From JBDSLU01 sp031407765 (GTDB lineage Bacteria > Acidobacteriota > Vicinamibacteria > Vicinamibacterales > Vicinamibacteraceae): DNA of 27,571 nucleotides. The translations under genes were made by a program, and so were the position numbers. The number at the start of each line of letters is the position of its first letter. Positions within the stretch are counted from its first letter, which is position 1. The DNA lies in contig JANOIR010000402.1 of assembly GCA_031407765.1 (NCBI GenBank), forward strand, positions 1 to 27,571, in the 5' to 3' direction. Below are positions 1 through 7,331 of this stretch, in pieces. The notes under the pieces are model-generated. The model was not told where the DNA came from. It was given only the letters and a program-made list of their open reading frames with translations, and ran no database searches.

Positions 1-814
1 CGGCGAGCATCTCGCTCATAGTACCGAATGGCGCGCCACGCAGGATCGTCTCGAGCCGACTCATCCAGCCGGACAGGCAAAAGTAGTGCGCGAAGGCGAC
101 GCCGGCCGGAAAACTCATCCGGGGCGGAGCGGGATCCAGCTCCCACGGATGGATCCAGCAGGTGACCGGCTCGCCGCGGGCGTTGCGGCGGGCAATCTCG
201 CCGATCACGCGACCCGGGCGCGACAGCCGGATGCCCCAGCCGCCGCCGAACGGCGTGCGTTGACCGAGCCGTCGCTCCACCGCTGGCGGGGCCTCGACGA
301 TCGGACCGCGCGCGGTGGCGATCGTGTGTGGGGTGACCGGGTACATGGGATCTCCGACGACGCGGAGGGGCGCGCGGCTGGAGTCCACGGTGAAGCCTTC
401 CGCTACGAGGCGCTCGAGCGCCCACGGCGCGCGCGCGTTGATCGACCACTCCGGCGCCCGGAACTGCGTCACTGGCGGCGCGCCCGCAGACGTCAACGCA
501 GCGTTGGCGAGGCGCAGATCGCGGCTGAACTCGTCAGGCTCCAGCTCGTAAACACGGCGGTGCCACTGGCCGTGGCTGCCGATCTCGTGGCCAGCGTCGC
601 GGATGCGCGCGATGAGGCGTGGATGCCGCTCGGCAACCCAGCCGACGACGAAGCAGGTCGCCCGCACGCCGCAGCGATCGAGCAGATCGAGGGTGCGCAG
701 CGTGTCGGCTTCGACGCGCGACTCGAGCGCGTCCCATGCCGACGGCTCGGCCAGCGCCGGCACGCCGCAGACGTGGAACCACTCTTCGACGTCGACGGTG
801 AACGCGTTGATCAC
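1..814 (-). CDS. Polysaccharide deacetylase, DUF3473/XrtA-associated type (3' end cut by the window)
   Basis: Predicted NodB-fold carbohydrate esterase that removes N-acetyl groups from an envelope polysaccharide. I translated it by hand: the GTG start at 814 is preceded by a GGAGGA box (823-818), and the frame stays open to the window edge (271 codons). Near the N-terminus is TVDVEEWFHV, with Asp8 as the likely metal/catalytic residue. HEIGSHGQWH supplies the HxxxH metal pair (His81, His85). FRAPEWS and a later WIHPWELDP follow. The tail ending GTMSEML resembles the DUF3473 C-terminus, so only a few residues are probably missing. This architecture is typical of the deacetylase that accompanies exosortase XrtA/PEP-CTERM loci. 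It starts 11 bases after the acyl carrier protein stop and is probably cotranscribed with KS, KR and ACP, which is an unexpected partner for a polyene pathway. Family assignment is firm; substrate unknown. Confidence 0.85.
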   Translation of the reverse strand, partial: MINAFTVDVEEWFHVCGVPALAEPSAWDALESRVEADTLRTLDLLDRCGVRATCFVVGWVAERHPRLIARIRDAGHEIGSHGQWHRRVYELEPDEFSRDLRLANAALTSAGAPPVTQFRAPEWSINARAPWALERLVAEGFTVDSSRAPLRVVGDPMYPVTPHTIATARGPIVEAPPAVERRLGQRTPFGGGWGIRLSRPGRVIGEIARRNARGEPVTCWIHPWELDPAPPRMSFPAGVAFAHYFCLSGWMSRLETILRGAPFGTMSEMLA

Positions 815-825
815 GCGTCCTCCAA

Positions 826-1092
826 TCAGGACCCGGCGCTGGCCCGCTGCGCGGTGATGAAGTCGGCGATGGCGTCGACCGAGCGCAGGACCTCGCCGCC
901 GGTCTGCTCGTCGCCGACGACGACGCCGAACGAGCGCTCGAGCTCGAGCACGAGCTCCAGGGCGTCGATGGAATCGAGACCGAGGCCGGCGCCGAACAGG
1001 GGCGCGGCGCTGTCGATCTCCTTGGGGTCGACCGGCAGTTTGAGGCTGCGCACAATCGCCTGCTTGATCTGGCTCTTCAGCTCGTCTGACAT
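826..1092 (-). CDS. Acyl carrier protein
   Basis: Eighty-eight-residue four-helix acyl carrier protein. The phosphopantetheine attachment site is the DSIDALE motif, with Ser41 as the modified serine; LDSIDALELVLELE is the conserved helix II. The acidic, small protein ends with a short Ala/Ser tail. It lies between a ketoreductase gene upstream and a deacetylase gene downstream on the same strand, so it is a pathway-dedicated carrier rather than the housekeeping AcpP, which normally sits with fabD/fabF. In this context it would carry the aromatic starter and the growing polyene chain, the role of XanC or ApeE/ApeF in related loci. No phosphopantetheinyl transferase gene is visible here. Confidence 0.93.
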   Translation of the reverse strand: MSDELKSQIKQAIVRSLKLPVDPKEIDSAAPLFGAGLGLDSIDALELVLELERSFGVVVGDEQTGGEVLRSVDAIADFITAQRASAGS

Positions 1093-1129
1093 CGCTCTCT
1101 TCTACTGTCGGCCGCGCCCGGAGCGACGC

Positions 1130-1951
1130 TCAGGGCAGGCCGCCATCCACGCCAATCACCTGGCCGGTGATGTAACTCGCCGCCGGCGAGGCCAGGAACG
1201 CGACCAGCGCCCCGACCTCCGCGGGCGTCCCCGGCCGCGCCAGCGCCACGGCAGACAGCAGCTTGTCCCGCGCCGCCGCCGGCATCGCCTCGAGCAGGTC
1301 GGTCTCGATCAGGCCCGGCGACACCGCGTTCACCAGCACGTTCTTCGGCGCCAGCTCGCGCGCCGCCACCCGCGTCAGCCCGATCAGTCCGGCCTTCGAG
1401 GCGGCGTAGTTGGCCTGCCCGGGCAGCCCGGACGTGGCCGAAGGCGACGTGATGTTGATGATGCGCCCCCAGCCCCGCATCAGCATCGCACGGACGGTGG
1501 CGCGCATGCAGAAGTAGGCGCCGTCGAGGTTCACGCGCAGGACGCGGTCCCACTTGGTCCGGTCCATCATCATCAGGAAGCCGTCGGCGGTCACGCCGGC
1601 GTTGTTCACCAGGATGTCGACCGGCCCCAGGCCCTTCGCCGCGGCCGCGGCCATCGCCTTGACCTGATCCTCATCCGCCACGTCGCAGACGATCGCCAGC
1701 GCCCGGCCGCCGCCTGCCTGCACCTCGGCTTCGAGGGCGCGGGCCGGCGCCTCCTTCTCGCGGTACGAGAAGGCGACGGCGGCGCCCTGTCGCGCCAGCG
1801 CCAGCACGATGCCACGCCCGATCCCGCGCGAGCCGCCGGTGACGAGGGCGACGCGGCCGACGAGGCTGGTCGCCTCGATGGCAATCTGGGTCGGAAATTC
1901 GGGGCCGGGAGTCCCGGGGCTGGGAGTGCTCTGGCTGGAAGTATCTTGCAC
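1130..1951 (-). CDS. fabG: 3-oxoacyl-ACP reductase (FabG-like ketoreductase)
   Basis: NADPH-dependent short-chain dehydrogenase/reductase expected to reduce the beta-keto group of carrier-bound intermediates. It shows the Rossmann motif TGGSRGIG (from about residue 38), NNAG (116-119), and a catalytic Ser169 / Tyr182 / Lys186 set in ITSPSATSG and NYAASK. It ends with the usual VDGG. The best available start is GTG at 1951, giving 273 residues. This adds about 28 residues rich in Ser/Pro/Gly before the fold begins at LVGRVALVTGG. That stretch contains a CCGGGA-G-TCCCGG palindrome (1905-1917) and looks non-coding, so translation may begin later at a non-ATG codon. The gene begins 17 bases after the ketosynthase-like stop and lies in the same leftward transcript. 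Confidence 0.9.
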   Translation of the reverse strand: MQDTSSQSTPSPGTPGPEFPTQIAIEATSLVGRVALVTGGSRGIGRGIVLALARQGAAVAFSYREKEAPARALEAEVQAGGGRALAIVCDVADEDQVKAMAAAAAKGLGPVDILVNNAGVTADGFLMMMDRTKWDRVLRVNLDGAYFCMRATVRAMLMRGWGRIINITSPSATSGLPGQANYAASKAGLIGLTRVAARELAPKNVLVNAVSPGLIETDLLEAMPAAARDKLLSAVALARPGTPAEVGALVAFLASPAASYITGQVIGVDGGLP

Positions 1952-1968
1952 GCGGACGGGAGGATACC

Positions 1969-3201
1969 TCAGGCGGTCGCGGCTTCGACGACGACCGCGA
2001 TGACGGTCCCGCCGCTGCCGACGCTGAGGACGAGGGCGCGCGGACCGGCGACGGGCTGCGATGCGACCCGCGCCCCCGGCGGCGTGTCGGCGCCCCGCTG
2101 CGCCAGGCCGACCGTCGGCGGCGCGATCCCGCGCGACGCGAAGAGCAGCGCCGCGGCGATGCCAGCGCAGCCGGCGGCGCCCGACTCGCCGAGCGCGCCC
2201 TTGATGGCGACGACCGGGATCGCCCGCGCACCGAACACGGCGTCGAGCGCGCGCGCCTCGGTCGCGTCGAGCACCTGGCTGCCGTTGGCGGCGGCATAGA
2301 CGACGTCGATGGCGTCGGGAGTCAGGCCGGCCCGCGCGATCGCATCCCGCATCACCCGGACGAGGGCGTCGGGAGCGGACGGCCAGGCGTTGAAGGCACC
2401 GGGCGACCCGGCCGATGCGGTGCCGGTCACGTGACCGAGGATGCGGGCACCGCGGGCGCGGGCCCGCTCGTCGTCCTCGAGCACGAACAGGAACGCCCCC
2501 TCGCCCATCAGGAAACCGTTCCGGCCGGCGTCGTAGGGCCGGCACGGCTCGTGGTGGGGCGCCATCACCTCGAACCAGTCGTGCACGCGGTAGAACACGA
2601 GCTCGAGGACATCGGCGCCGCCGGCGAGCATGGCCGGGGCGCGGCCGCGGCGGATCAGGCGCGCCGCGAACTCGATGGCCGCGAGACCCGAGGCTTCCTT
2701 GTGCGTCAGCGTCGCGTTCGGTCCCCGCAGGCCGAGCTCGAGGGCACAGACCGAGGCGGGCGCGTTGCCGACGGTGTTGCTGAAGAGGATCGCGGGCGCG
2801 GCGCCGGCGCCCTGGCGCAGGTAGACCTCGAGGTACTCAGCCGAGGCGTGGACGCCGGCGGTGAACGAGCCGAGTGCGACGCCGAGATCGTCGTAGCCTT
2901 CGGGCCGGCGCGGCAGGCCGGCGTGCGCCATCGCCTCGATGGCGGCGCCGATGGTGATGCGACCGACCTCGTCGACGCGTCGCAGCTTGAGCGGGGCGAT
3001 GAGCGTCGTCGGATCGAAGCCGGCGATGCGGGCGGCGCGCGGCGTGCGCAGCGGCACGTGCGCGAACTCGGTGAGGGCGCGGAAGCCGTCCGCTCCGCCG
3101 AGGAGCGCCTCCGCGAAGATCGGCGCCGACCCGCCCAGGCTCGACACGCTTCCCAGGCCCGTGATCGCCACCCGACCCGCCACGGGGCGGTACGTTACCA
3201 T
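1969..3201 (-). CDS. Ketosynthase-like protein lacking catalytic residues (chain-length-factor type)
   Basis: Thiolase-fold protein of the FabF/KS family, 410 residues from ATG 3201. The N-terminal AITGLGSVSSLGG and a C-terminal GSGGT are family-typical. All three catalytic positions appear altered. The active-site Cys region reads LTHKEASG, putting Glu169 where Cys is expected. The NAHGT region reads AAANGS, with Asn306 for the first His. The K..xTGH region reads KGALGESGAAG, with Glu339 for the second His while Lys334 is kept. Type II polyketide chain-length factors and the non-catalytic KS partner of aryl polyene systems are known to lose the Cys, so I infer a KS-beta subunit needing a catalytic partner not present here. 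The start is uncertain: it overlaps the divergent gene's ATG, and GTG codons at residues 7 and 11 are alternatives. Confidence 0.85.
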   Translation of the reverse strand: MVTYRPVAGRVAITGLGSVSSLGGSAPIFAEALLGGADGFRALTEFAHVPLRTPRAARIAGFDPTTLIAPLKLRRVDEVGRITIGAAIEAMAHAGLPRRPEGYDDLGVALGSFTAGVHASAEYLEVYLRQGAGAAPAILFSNTVGNAPASVCALELGLRGPNATLTHKEASGLAAIEFAARLIRRGRAPAMLAGGADVLELVFYRVHDWFEVMAPHHEPCRPYDAGRNGFLMGEGAFLFVLEDDERARARGARILGHVTGTASAGSPGAFNAWPSAPDALVRVMRDAIARAGLTPDAIDVVYAAANGSQVLDATEARALDAVFGARAIPVVAIKGALGESGAAGCAGIAAALLFASRGIAPPTVGLAQRGADTPPGARVASQPVAGPRALVLSVGSGGTVIAVVVEAATA

Positions 3202-3928
3202 GCGGTCTGTGCGGTCACAACGCGTCGGCGCGGCCTTCTCTTGGCGTCGTCTCCGATGGCGTGGGCTCCGATGGCGTCGTCCGGGGTCGACGACCGGGCT
3301 GGCAACGGCGCTGGTGGCGCTGGCGATCGCGGCGTCCGCCCCGGTCCGCGCCAGCGCCCCGGCCGACCTCTTCGACGACATCTATCGGCGCGGCCAGCCG
3401 ATGGAGCAGTCGATCAGGACGATCCGCGCCCACTTCACCGAGACGACCACGTCGAGCTTGCTGGTGAAGCCGGTGGTCGCTGAAGGCACGCTGCTCGCGG
3501 TGCGGCCGTCGGACATCCTGCTGTCCTACACCAAGCCCGAGCGCAAGCTGCTGCGGATCGACGCGACGACGCTGAGCTTCGCCTGGCCGGACCGCAAGCT
3601 GCACGAAACGCGTGACATCCGCGAGAGCCAGTCGCGGGTGAAGAAGTACTTCGCCGACAAGACGCCTGACGAACTGCGCCGGCACTTCGTGATCACCGCC
3701 GCCGAGGACGCCGCCAAGGCCGGCACCTGGCGCATCGAGATGCTCCCCAAGCGCAAGCAGATCCAGCAGGGCGTGACGAAGATCGAGCTGTGGATCGATC
3801 AGCGCACCTCGATCCTCTCGACGATGACGCTGACCTTCGCCGGCGGCGACACCAAGACGATGGCCTTCACCAACGTCGAAGTGAACCCGCCGATCACGCT
3901 GGCCGACCTCGGCCTGCCGTCGGCGTGA
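3200..3928 (+). CDS. Outer-membrane lipoprotein carrier (LolA)-like protein
   Basis: Predicted periplasmic half-barrel protein that shuttles a lipidated or hydrophobic product to the outer membrane. It has 242 residues from ATG 3200, with a long Arg-rich N-region followed by a hydrophobic stretch (GLATALVALAIAAS, about residues 33-46) and an Ala-x-Ala-type cleavage region. The mature part has the LolA-like pattern: IRTIRAHFTETT, GTLLAVRPSDILLSYTKP, then KIELWIDQRTSILSTMTLTF. The mature domain also resembles the LolA-like DUF in aryl polyene loci (ApeL role). Its stop overlaps the GTG start of the exporter gene by four bases (GTGA), so the two are translationally coupled. No Shine-Dalgarno precedes the ATG, and the start overlaps that of the opposite-strand KS gene. 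GTG 3209 is an alternative. Confidence 0.83.
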   Translation: MRSVRSQRVGAAFSWRRLRWRGLRWRRPGSTTGLATALVALAIAASAPVRASAPADLFDDIYRRGQPMEQSIRTIRAHFTETTTSSLLVKPVVAEGTLLAVRPSDILLSYTKPERKLLRIDATTLSFAWPDRKLHETRDIRESQSRVKKYFADKTPDELRRHFVITAAEDAAKAGTWRIEMLPKRKQIQQGVTKIELWIDQRTSILSTMTLTFAGGDTKTMAFTNVEVNPPITLADLGLPSA

Positions 3929-6363
3929 TCCGCCCCATCCTCCGCTGGGCCCAGGCCCACCGCGTCGCGGTGCTCGCGGCCGCGGCGCTGCTCGCCGTCG
4001 CCTCGGCCCTGTCGCTGCGCCGCCTCCAGTTCGACGCCAACGTTCTGCACATGCTGCCCCGCGACGGAGTCGCGGTGCCGGCCTTCCGCGATTACCTGGA
4101 ACGCTTCGGGAGCCTCGACCATCTCTACGTGATCGTCGACGCGCCGGAGGGCACCGACCTCGGCGACTACGACGACACCGTCGAGGCGCTGACGACTGCG
4201 TTGCGCCAGACACCGGAGATCGCGCACGTCGACGCCGGGCCCCGCGATCGCGGCCGCGATTGGAACTACCTGTCGGATCGCGTGCTGCTGCTGGTGACGC
4301 CGTCCCAGCCCGAGCTGCTCGATCGCTTCCAGCCGTCGCGCCTCACCGCCCAGGTCGCCTCGACACGGGAACTCCTCAGCATGCCGTCGCCCGAGATCGC
4401 GGAGCTGGTGCGCGCCGATCCGCTCGGGCTGCTGCTGTCGCTGCGCGATCGGCTCGCCGGTGCGGCGTCGGGGATGAAGCTCGACGCGTCGTCCGGCGCC
4501 TACGTGTCGACCGATCGACGCAGCCGCCTGCTGCTCGTCGCGCCGCGGCGGCCGCCGTTCGACACGACCTTCGGGCGCGCCCTCTACGCGCGACTCGGAA
4601 CGATCGAGCGCGATCTCGTGCGGGCCCACGCGGCCTCCGGCGACGACACGCCGATGCCGCGCATCCGGTTTACGGGCGGCCACGCCATCGCCCTCGAGAT
4701 GGAAGGGCTGATGCGGGGCGAGTCGATCTGGAACGCGATCGGCGCGCTGGTCGTCATCCTGCCGCTGCTCTATTTCGCCTTCCGCAGCCCGTGGCTGGTG
4801 GCGGTCGGAGCCGTGCCGTCCGCGTTGTCGGTGCTGATGGTGATGGCCGCCTATGCTTGGCTGGGCATCCCGCTGTCGGCGGCTGCGGCCGGGGCCGCCG
4901 CAATGCAGTTCGGGCTCGGCATCGACGGCGTCGTCTTGCTGTTCGTCGCCTACCGCCACGTCGGCCGCGTCGTGGCCGACGAGGGCAGCCCCGACGGCGC
5001 AGAAGACCTCGCCGGGCCTGCGGTGAGCATGCTGCTCGGCATGTGGACCACGGCGGCGACGTTCTACGGTCTCGCCGTCGTCGACTTTCCGAGCCTCGAG
5101 GAGCTCGGCCTGCTGATCGGCCACAGCATGCTGGTGTGCGGCGTGCTGACGCTGGTGCTCGTGCCGGCGCTGCTCCCGGCGACGCCGCCGGCCGTCTCGG
5201 CCCTCACCACCGGCTGGCTGCCGCGCCTCGTCGTCCGCCGGCGCGCGCTGATCCTCTGGACGGCGGCGGTGATCACGATCGCCGCCGCAATCGCCGCGCC
5301 GCGCTTGCGGATCGACCCGTCGCTCGATCGGCTGCGCGCGACGTCGCCGGCGTCGGCGTTCGAGGCGGAGGTGGCGACACGCTTCGGGGTGCCGCGCGAC
5401 GTCTACCTGATCATCGATGAGGGGCCGGCGCTCGAGCCGCTGCTCGAGGCCAACGAGCGGCTGGTGGCGGCGCTGGCCCGCGAGGCACCGGGCGTCCCGG
5501 CCCTCGCGCCGACGGCGCTGCTCCCGTCGGCCCGGACGCAAGCGGCGGCGGCGCAGCGGATTGCCGCGCAGAACATCGACCCCGCCCGCGTCCAGGCCGA
5601 TCTCACGAAGGCTGCGGCCGCCGCGGGCTTCCGCCCGGGCACCTTCGATCGCTTCGCCGCGACGGTGCCCGTGCTCCTCGACACGCGTGCCCGCGTGACC
5701 TACGATGGCTTCGCCGGGCACGGGCTCGGCTTTCTCCTCGATCGCTCGATCGTGAAGCGCGACGGCCTGTGGACGGTGGTGACCTATCTGAATCCCACCT
5801 CGCCCCCCGCGGTCGACGGCGTTCGCCGCGCCCTGGCGGCGTCGGGCGGAACGGCCCGGCTGTCGGGGCTGCCGGCGGTCAACCGCGAGATGGCGGAGCG
5901 CTTCACGCCGGAGTTCGCCAAGGGCGTTACGCTGGGATCGCTGATCGTGCTGGCGCTGCTCGTCGCCGCGTTCCGGCGGTGGGACTTCACGCTGCTGGCG
6001 CTGGTCCCGACCGCGCTCGCGCTGACCTGGACGGCGGGCACCCTGGCGATCTCCGGCGTCAGCTTGGATCTGTTCAGCATGTTCGCGGTGATGACCTTCA
6101 TCGGCATCGGCGTCGACTATGGCATCCACCTCGTGCACCGCTGCGCGCACGTCCCGGCGGACACGCGCCCCGAGGCGGTCGCGCACCTCGGCCCCGTCAT
6201 CCTGGTCGCGGCGCTGACCACGCTGCTCGGGTTCGGCACGCTGGTCATGTCGTCGTATCCGCCGCTGCGCCTGCTCGGCGTGGTCTCGACGGTGGCGATC
6301 GTCGCGCTCGGCGCCGCGTCGCTGTTCGTGCTGCCGGCGCTCCTCCTCAAACCACGCGCATGA
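3925..6363 (+). CDS. MMPL/RND-family transporter
   Basis: Inner-membrane exporter of the MMPL/HpnN type, 812 residues. It has two homologous halves, each with one N-terminal membrane helix, a periplasmic domain and a cluster of helices: TM1 at about residues 13-31, a cluster at about 270-430, a further helix near 445-465, and a last cluster at about 670-810. The fourth-helix acidic residues expected in proton-driven RND pumps are present in both halves (Asp334 in GLGIDG; Asp731 in GIGVDYG). GTG 3925 is chosen because it overlaps the LolA-like stop; the next gene overlaps its own stop (ATGA). In aryl polyene loci an MMPL protein sits beside the LolA-like gene and is thought to export the lipid-linked pigment. 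Hopanoid or lipid export is an alternative substrate. Confidence 0.92.
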   Translation: MIRPILRWAQAHRVAVLAAAALLAVASALSLRRLQFDANVLHMLPRDGVAVPAFRDYLERFGSLDHLYVIVDAPEGTDLGDYDDTVEALTTALRQTPEIAHVDAGPRDRGRDWNYLSDRVLLLVTPSQPELLDRFQPSRLTAQVASTRELLSMPSPEIAELVRADPLGLLLSLRDRLAGAASGMKLDASSGAYVSTDRRSRLLLVAPRRPPFDTTFGRALYARLGTIERDLVRAHAASGDDTPMPRIRFTGGHAIALEMEGLMRGESIWNAIGALVVILPLLYFAFRSPWLVAVGAVPSALSVLMVMAAYAWLGIPLSAAAAGAAAMQFGLGIDGVVLLFVAYRHVGRVVADEGSPDGAEDLAGPAVSMLLGMWTTAATFYGLAVVDFPSLEELGLLIGHSMLVCGVLTLVLVPALLPATPPAVSALTTGWLPRLVVRRRALILWTAAVITIAAAIAAPRLRIDPSLDRLRATSPASAFEAEVATRFGVPRDVYLIIDEGPALEPLLEANERLVAALAREAPGVPALAPTALLPSARTQAAAAQRIAAQNIDPARVQADLTKAAAAAGFRPGTFDRFAATVPVLLDTRARVTYDGFAGHGLGFLLDRSIVKRDGLWTVVTYLNPTSPPAVDGVRRALAASGGTARLSGLPAVNREMAERFTPEFAKGVTLGSLIVLALLVAAFRRWDFTLLALVPTALALTWTAGTLAISGVSLDLFSMFAVMTFIGIGVDYGIHLVHRCAHVPADTRPEAVAHLGPVILVAALTTLLGFGTLVMSSYPPLRLLGVVSTVAIVALGAASLFVLPALLLKPRA

Positions 6364-7052
6364 CCGCATTGGCTCCGGCTCCGCGCGTCGTCGCCGTGAT
6401 CGCGGCGTTCAACGAGAGCGCGCACATCCGCGAGGTCGTGCAGGGCACGCGGCCGCACGTCGCCGCCGTCGTCGTCGTCGATGACGGATCGACCGACGAC
6501 ACCGCCGCCGCGGCCGCGGCGGCTGGCGCCGAAGTGATCCGGCATCCGGGCAACCGCGGCAAGGGCGTCGCGGTCCGCAGCGGCCTGGCTGCCGTTCGCG
6601 ATCGCGGCTTCACGCACGTCCTGCTGATGGACGGCGACCTGCAACACCGGCCGGCCGACGTGCCGCAGCTCGTGGCCGCGGCGGCCGAGTCCGGCGCGGA
6701 CGTCGTCGTCGGGACCAGGACCTTCGACCGGGCACAGATGCCTTCGTCGCGCTACTGGTCGAACGTGATCGGCAGCTGGGCGCTCGGCGGCCTCATCGGC
6801 GTTCCGATCCGGGACACGCAATCCGGCTTCCGGCTGATTCGGCTGGCGGCCATCGAGCCGCTCAGCCTGACCTCGACCGGCTACGAGATCGAGACCGAGA
6901 TGCTGATCCGGCTGGCCCGCCGCGGCGCCGTGGTCCGCGAAGTGGCCGTCGCGCTCGCCTATGACGGCGCCCCGAGCAAGCTGCGGCCGGTCCGGGACAC
7001 GTCCCGGACCTGCTTGCTCGCCGTCTATTACCGCTTCCTCTGCCGTCGCTGA
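6360..7052 (+). CDS. Family 2 glycosyltransferase (DPM1-like)
   Basis: GT-A fold glycosyltransferase of 230 residues that probably transfers a sugar from a nucleotide donor to a lipid or to the pathway product. It has VVDDGSTDDT (Asp41, Asp42) for nucleotide binding, a DGD metal motif (Asp91-Asp93) in LLMDGDLQHRPADV, and DTQSGFRL in the acceptor region, all as in polyprenyl-phosphate mannosyl/glucosyltransferases. There is no C-terminal membrane domain, so it is a single-domain cytoplasmic enzyme. The start is ATG 6360, inside the exporter stop (ATGA overlap), which makes LolA-like, MMPL and GT2 one coupled transcript. Aryl polyene and xanthomonadin loci also carry a GT2 gene. The donor sugar cannot be read from sequence. 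Confidence 0.92.
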   Translation: MTALAPAPRVVAVIAAFNESAHIREVVQGTRPHVAAVVVVDDGSTDDTAAAAAAAGAEVIRHPGNRGKGVAVRSGLAAVRDRGFTHVLLMDGDLQHRPADVPQLVAAAAESGADVVVGTRTFDRAQMPSSRYWSNVIGSWALGGLIGVPIRDTQSGFRLIRLAAIEPLSLTSTGYEIETEMLIRLARRGAVVREVAVALAYDGAPSKLRPVRDTSRTCLLAVYYRFLCRR

Positions 7053-7080
7053 CAGACGGGCTGCTCTGGTCTGTCCAGTC

Positions 7081-7105
7081 CCGGCCGCAGGGCCGGCCTG
7101 GCCGG
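7081..7105 (+). terminator. GC-rich overlapping inverted repeats after the GT2 gene
   Basis: CCGGCC (7081-7086) pairs with GGCCGG (7091-7096) over a four-base loop. The same GGCCGG region can instead pair with the next GGCCGG (7093-7098 with 7100-7105). This lies 29 bases after the GT2 stop. No T-tract follows, so it is either a weak intrinsic terminator or simply a stable 3' end hairpin. Confidence 0.35.
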
Positions 7106-7313
7106 TGTGTCCCAATCTACGCGGCCATGGGCCGGCGGAGATGAATTGTCTCCAAATTGCAGAGTGCACAATACAACGTGCAGACATCGCAGAAGACTTG
7201 TGACATTCCCACCATTTCTGGCCAACATGACAACTTTGCATGCACTATTGTCGGAATATTCTGCTACGTTGCGTTTACACCAGAGATTGGCGCCCGCTCA
7301 CGGTCGCCCACCC
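7106..7313 (+). promoter_or_regulatory. AT-rich upstream region with a 24-bp dyad, before the outer-membrane protein gene
   Basis: This gene-free stretch is clearly lower in GC than its surroundings (most obvious at 7141-7290). It holds a symmetric element at 7229-7252: GACAA, three bases, the palindrome TGCATGCA (7237-7244), three bases, TTGTC. Such a dyad could be a repressor or activator site. I cannot assign convincing -35/-10 boxes, although AATATT (7255-7260) lies just downstream of the dyad. The region ends in a strong AGGAGG (7314-7319) before the next gene. No ORF is supported here. Confidence 0.4.
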
Positions 7314-7331
7314 AGGAGGACACGACAGCAC

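Noticed and set aside
86..2299. Long plus-strand open frame of 737 codons over the deacetylase, ACP and ketoreductase region
   Set aside because: It is a shadow of the minus-strand genes. The amino acid composition is extreme in Arg and Ala, there is no domain, and the minus-strand genes have clear family motifs.
3799..6369. Long minus-strand open frame of 856 codons opposite the MMPL gene
   Set aside because: Composition is dominated by Arg, Gln, Asp and His with no hydrophobic core; it mirrors the strong codon bias of the real exporter gene.
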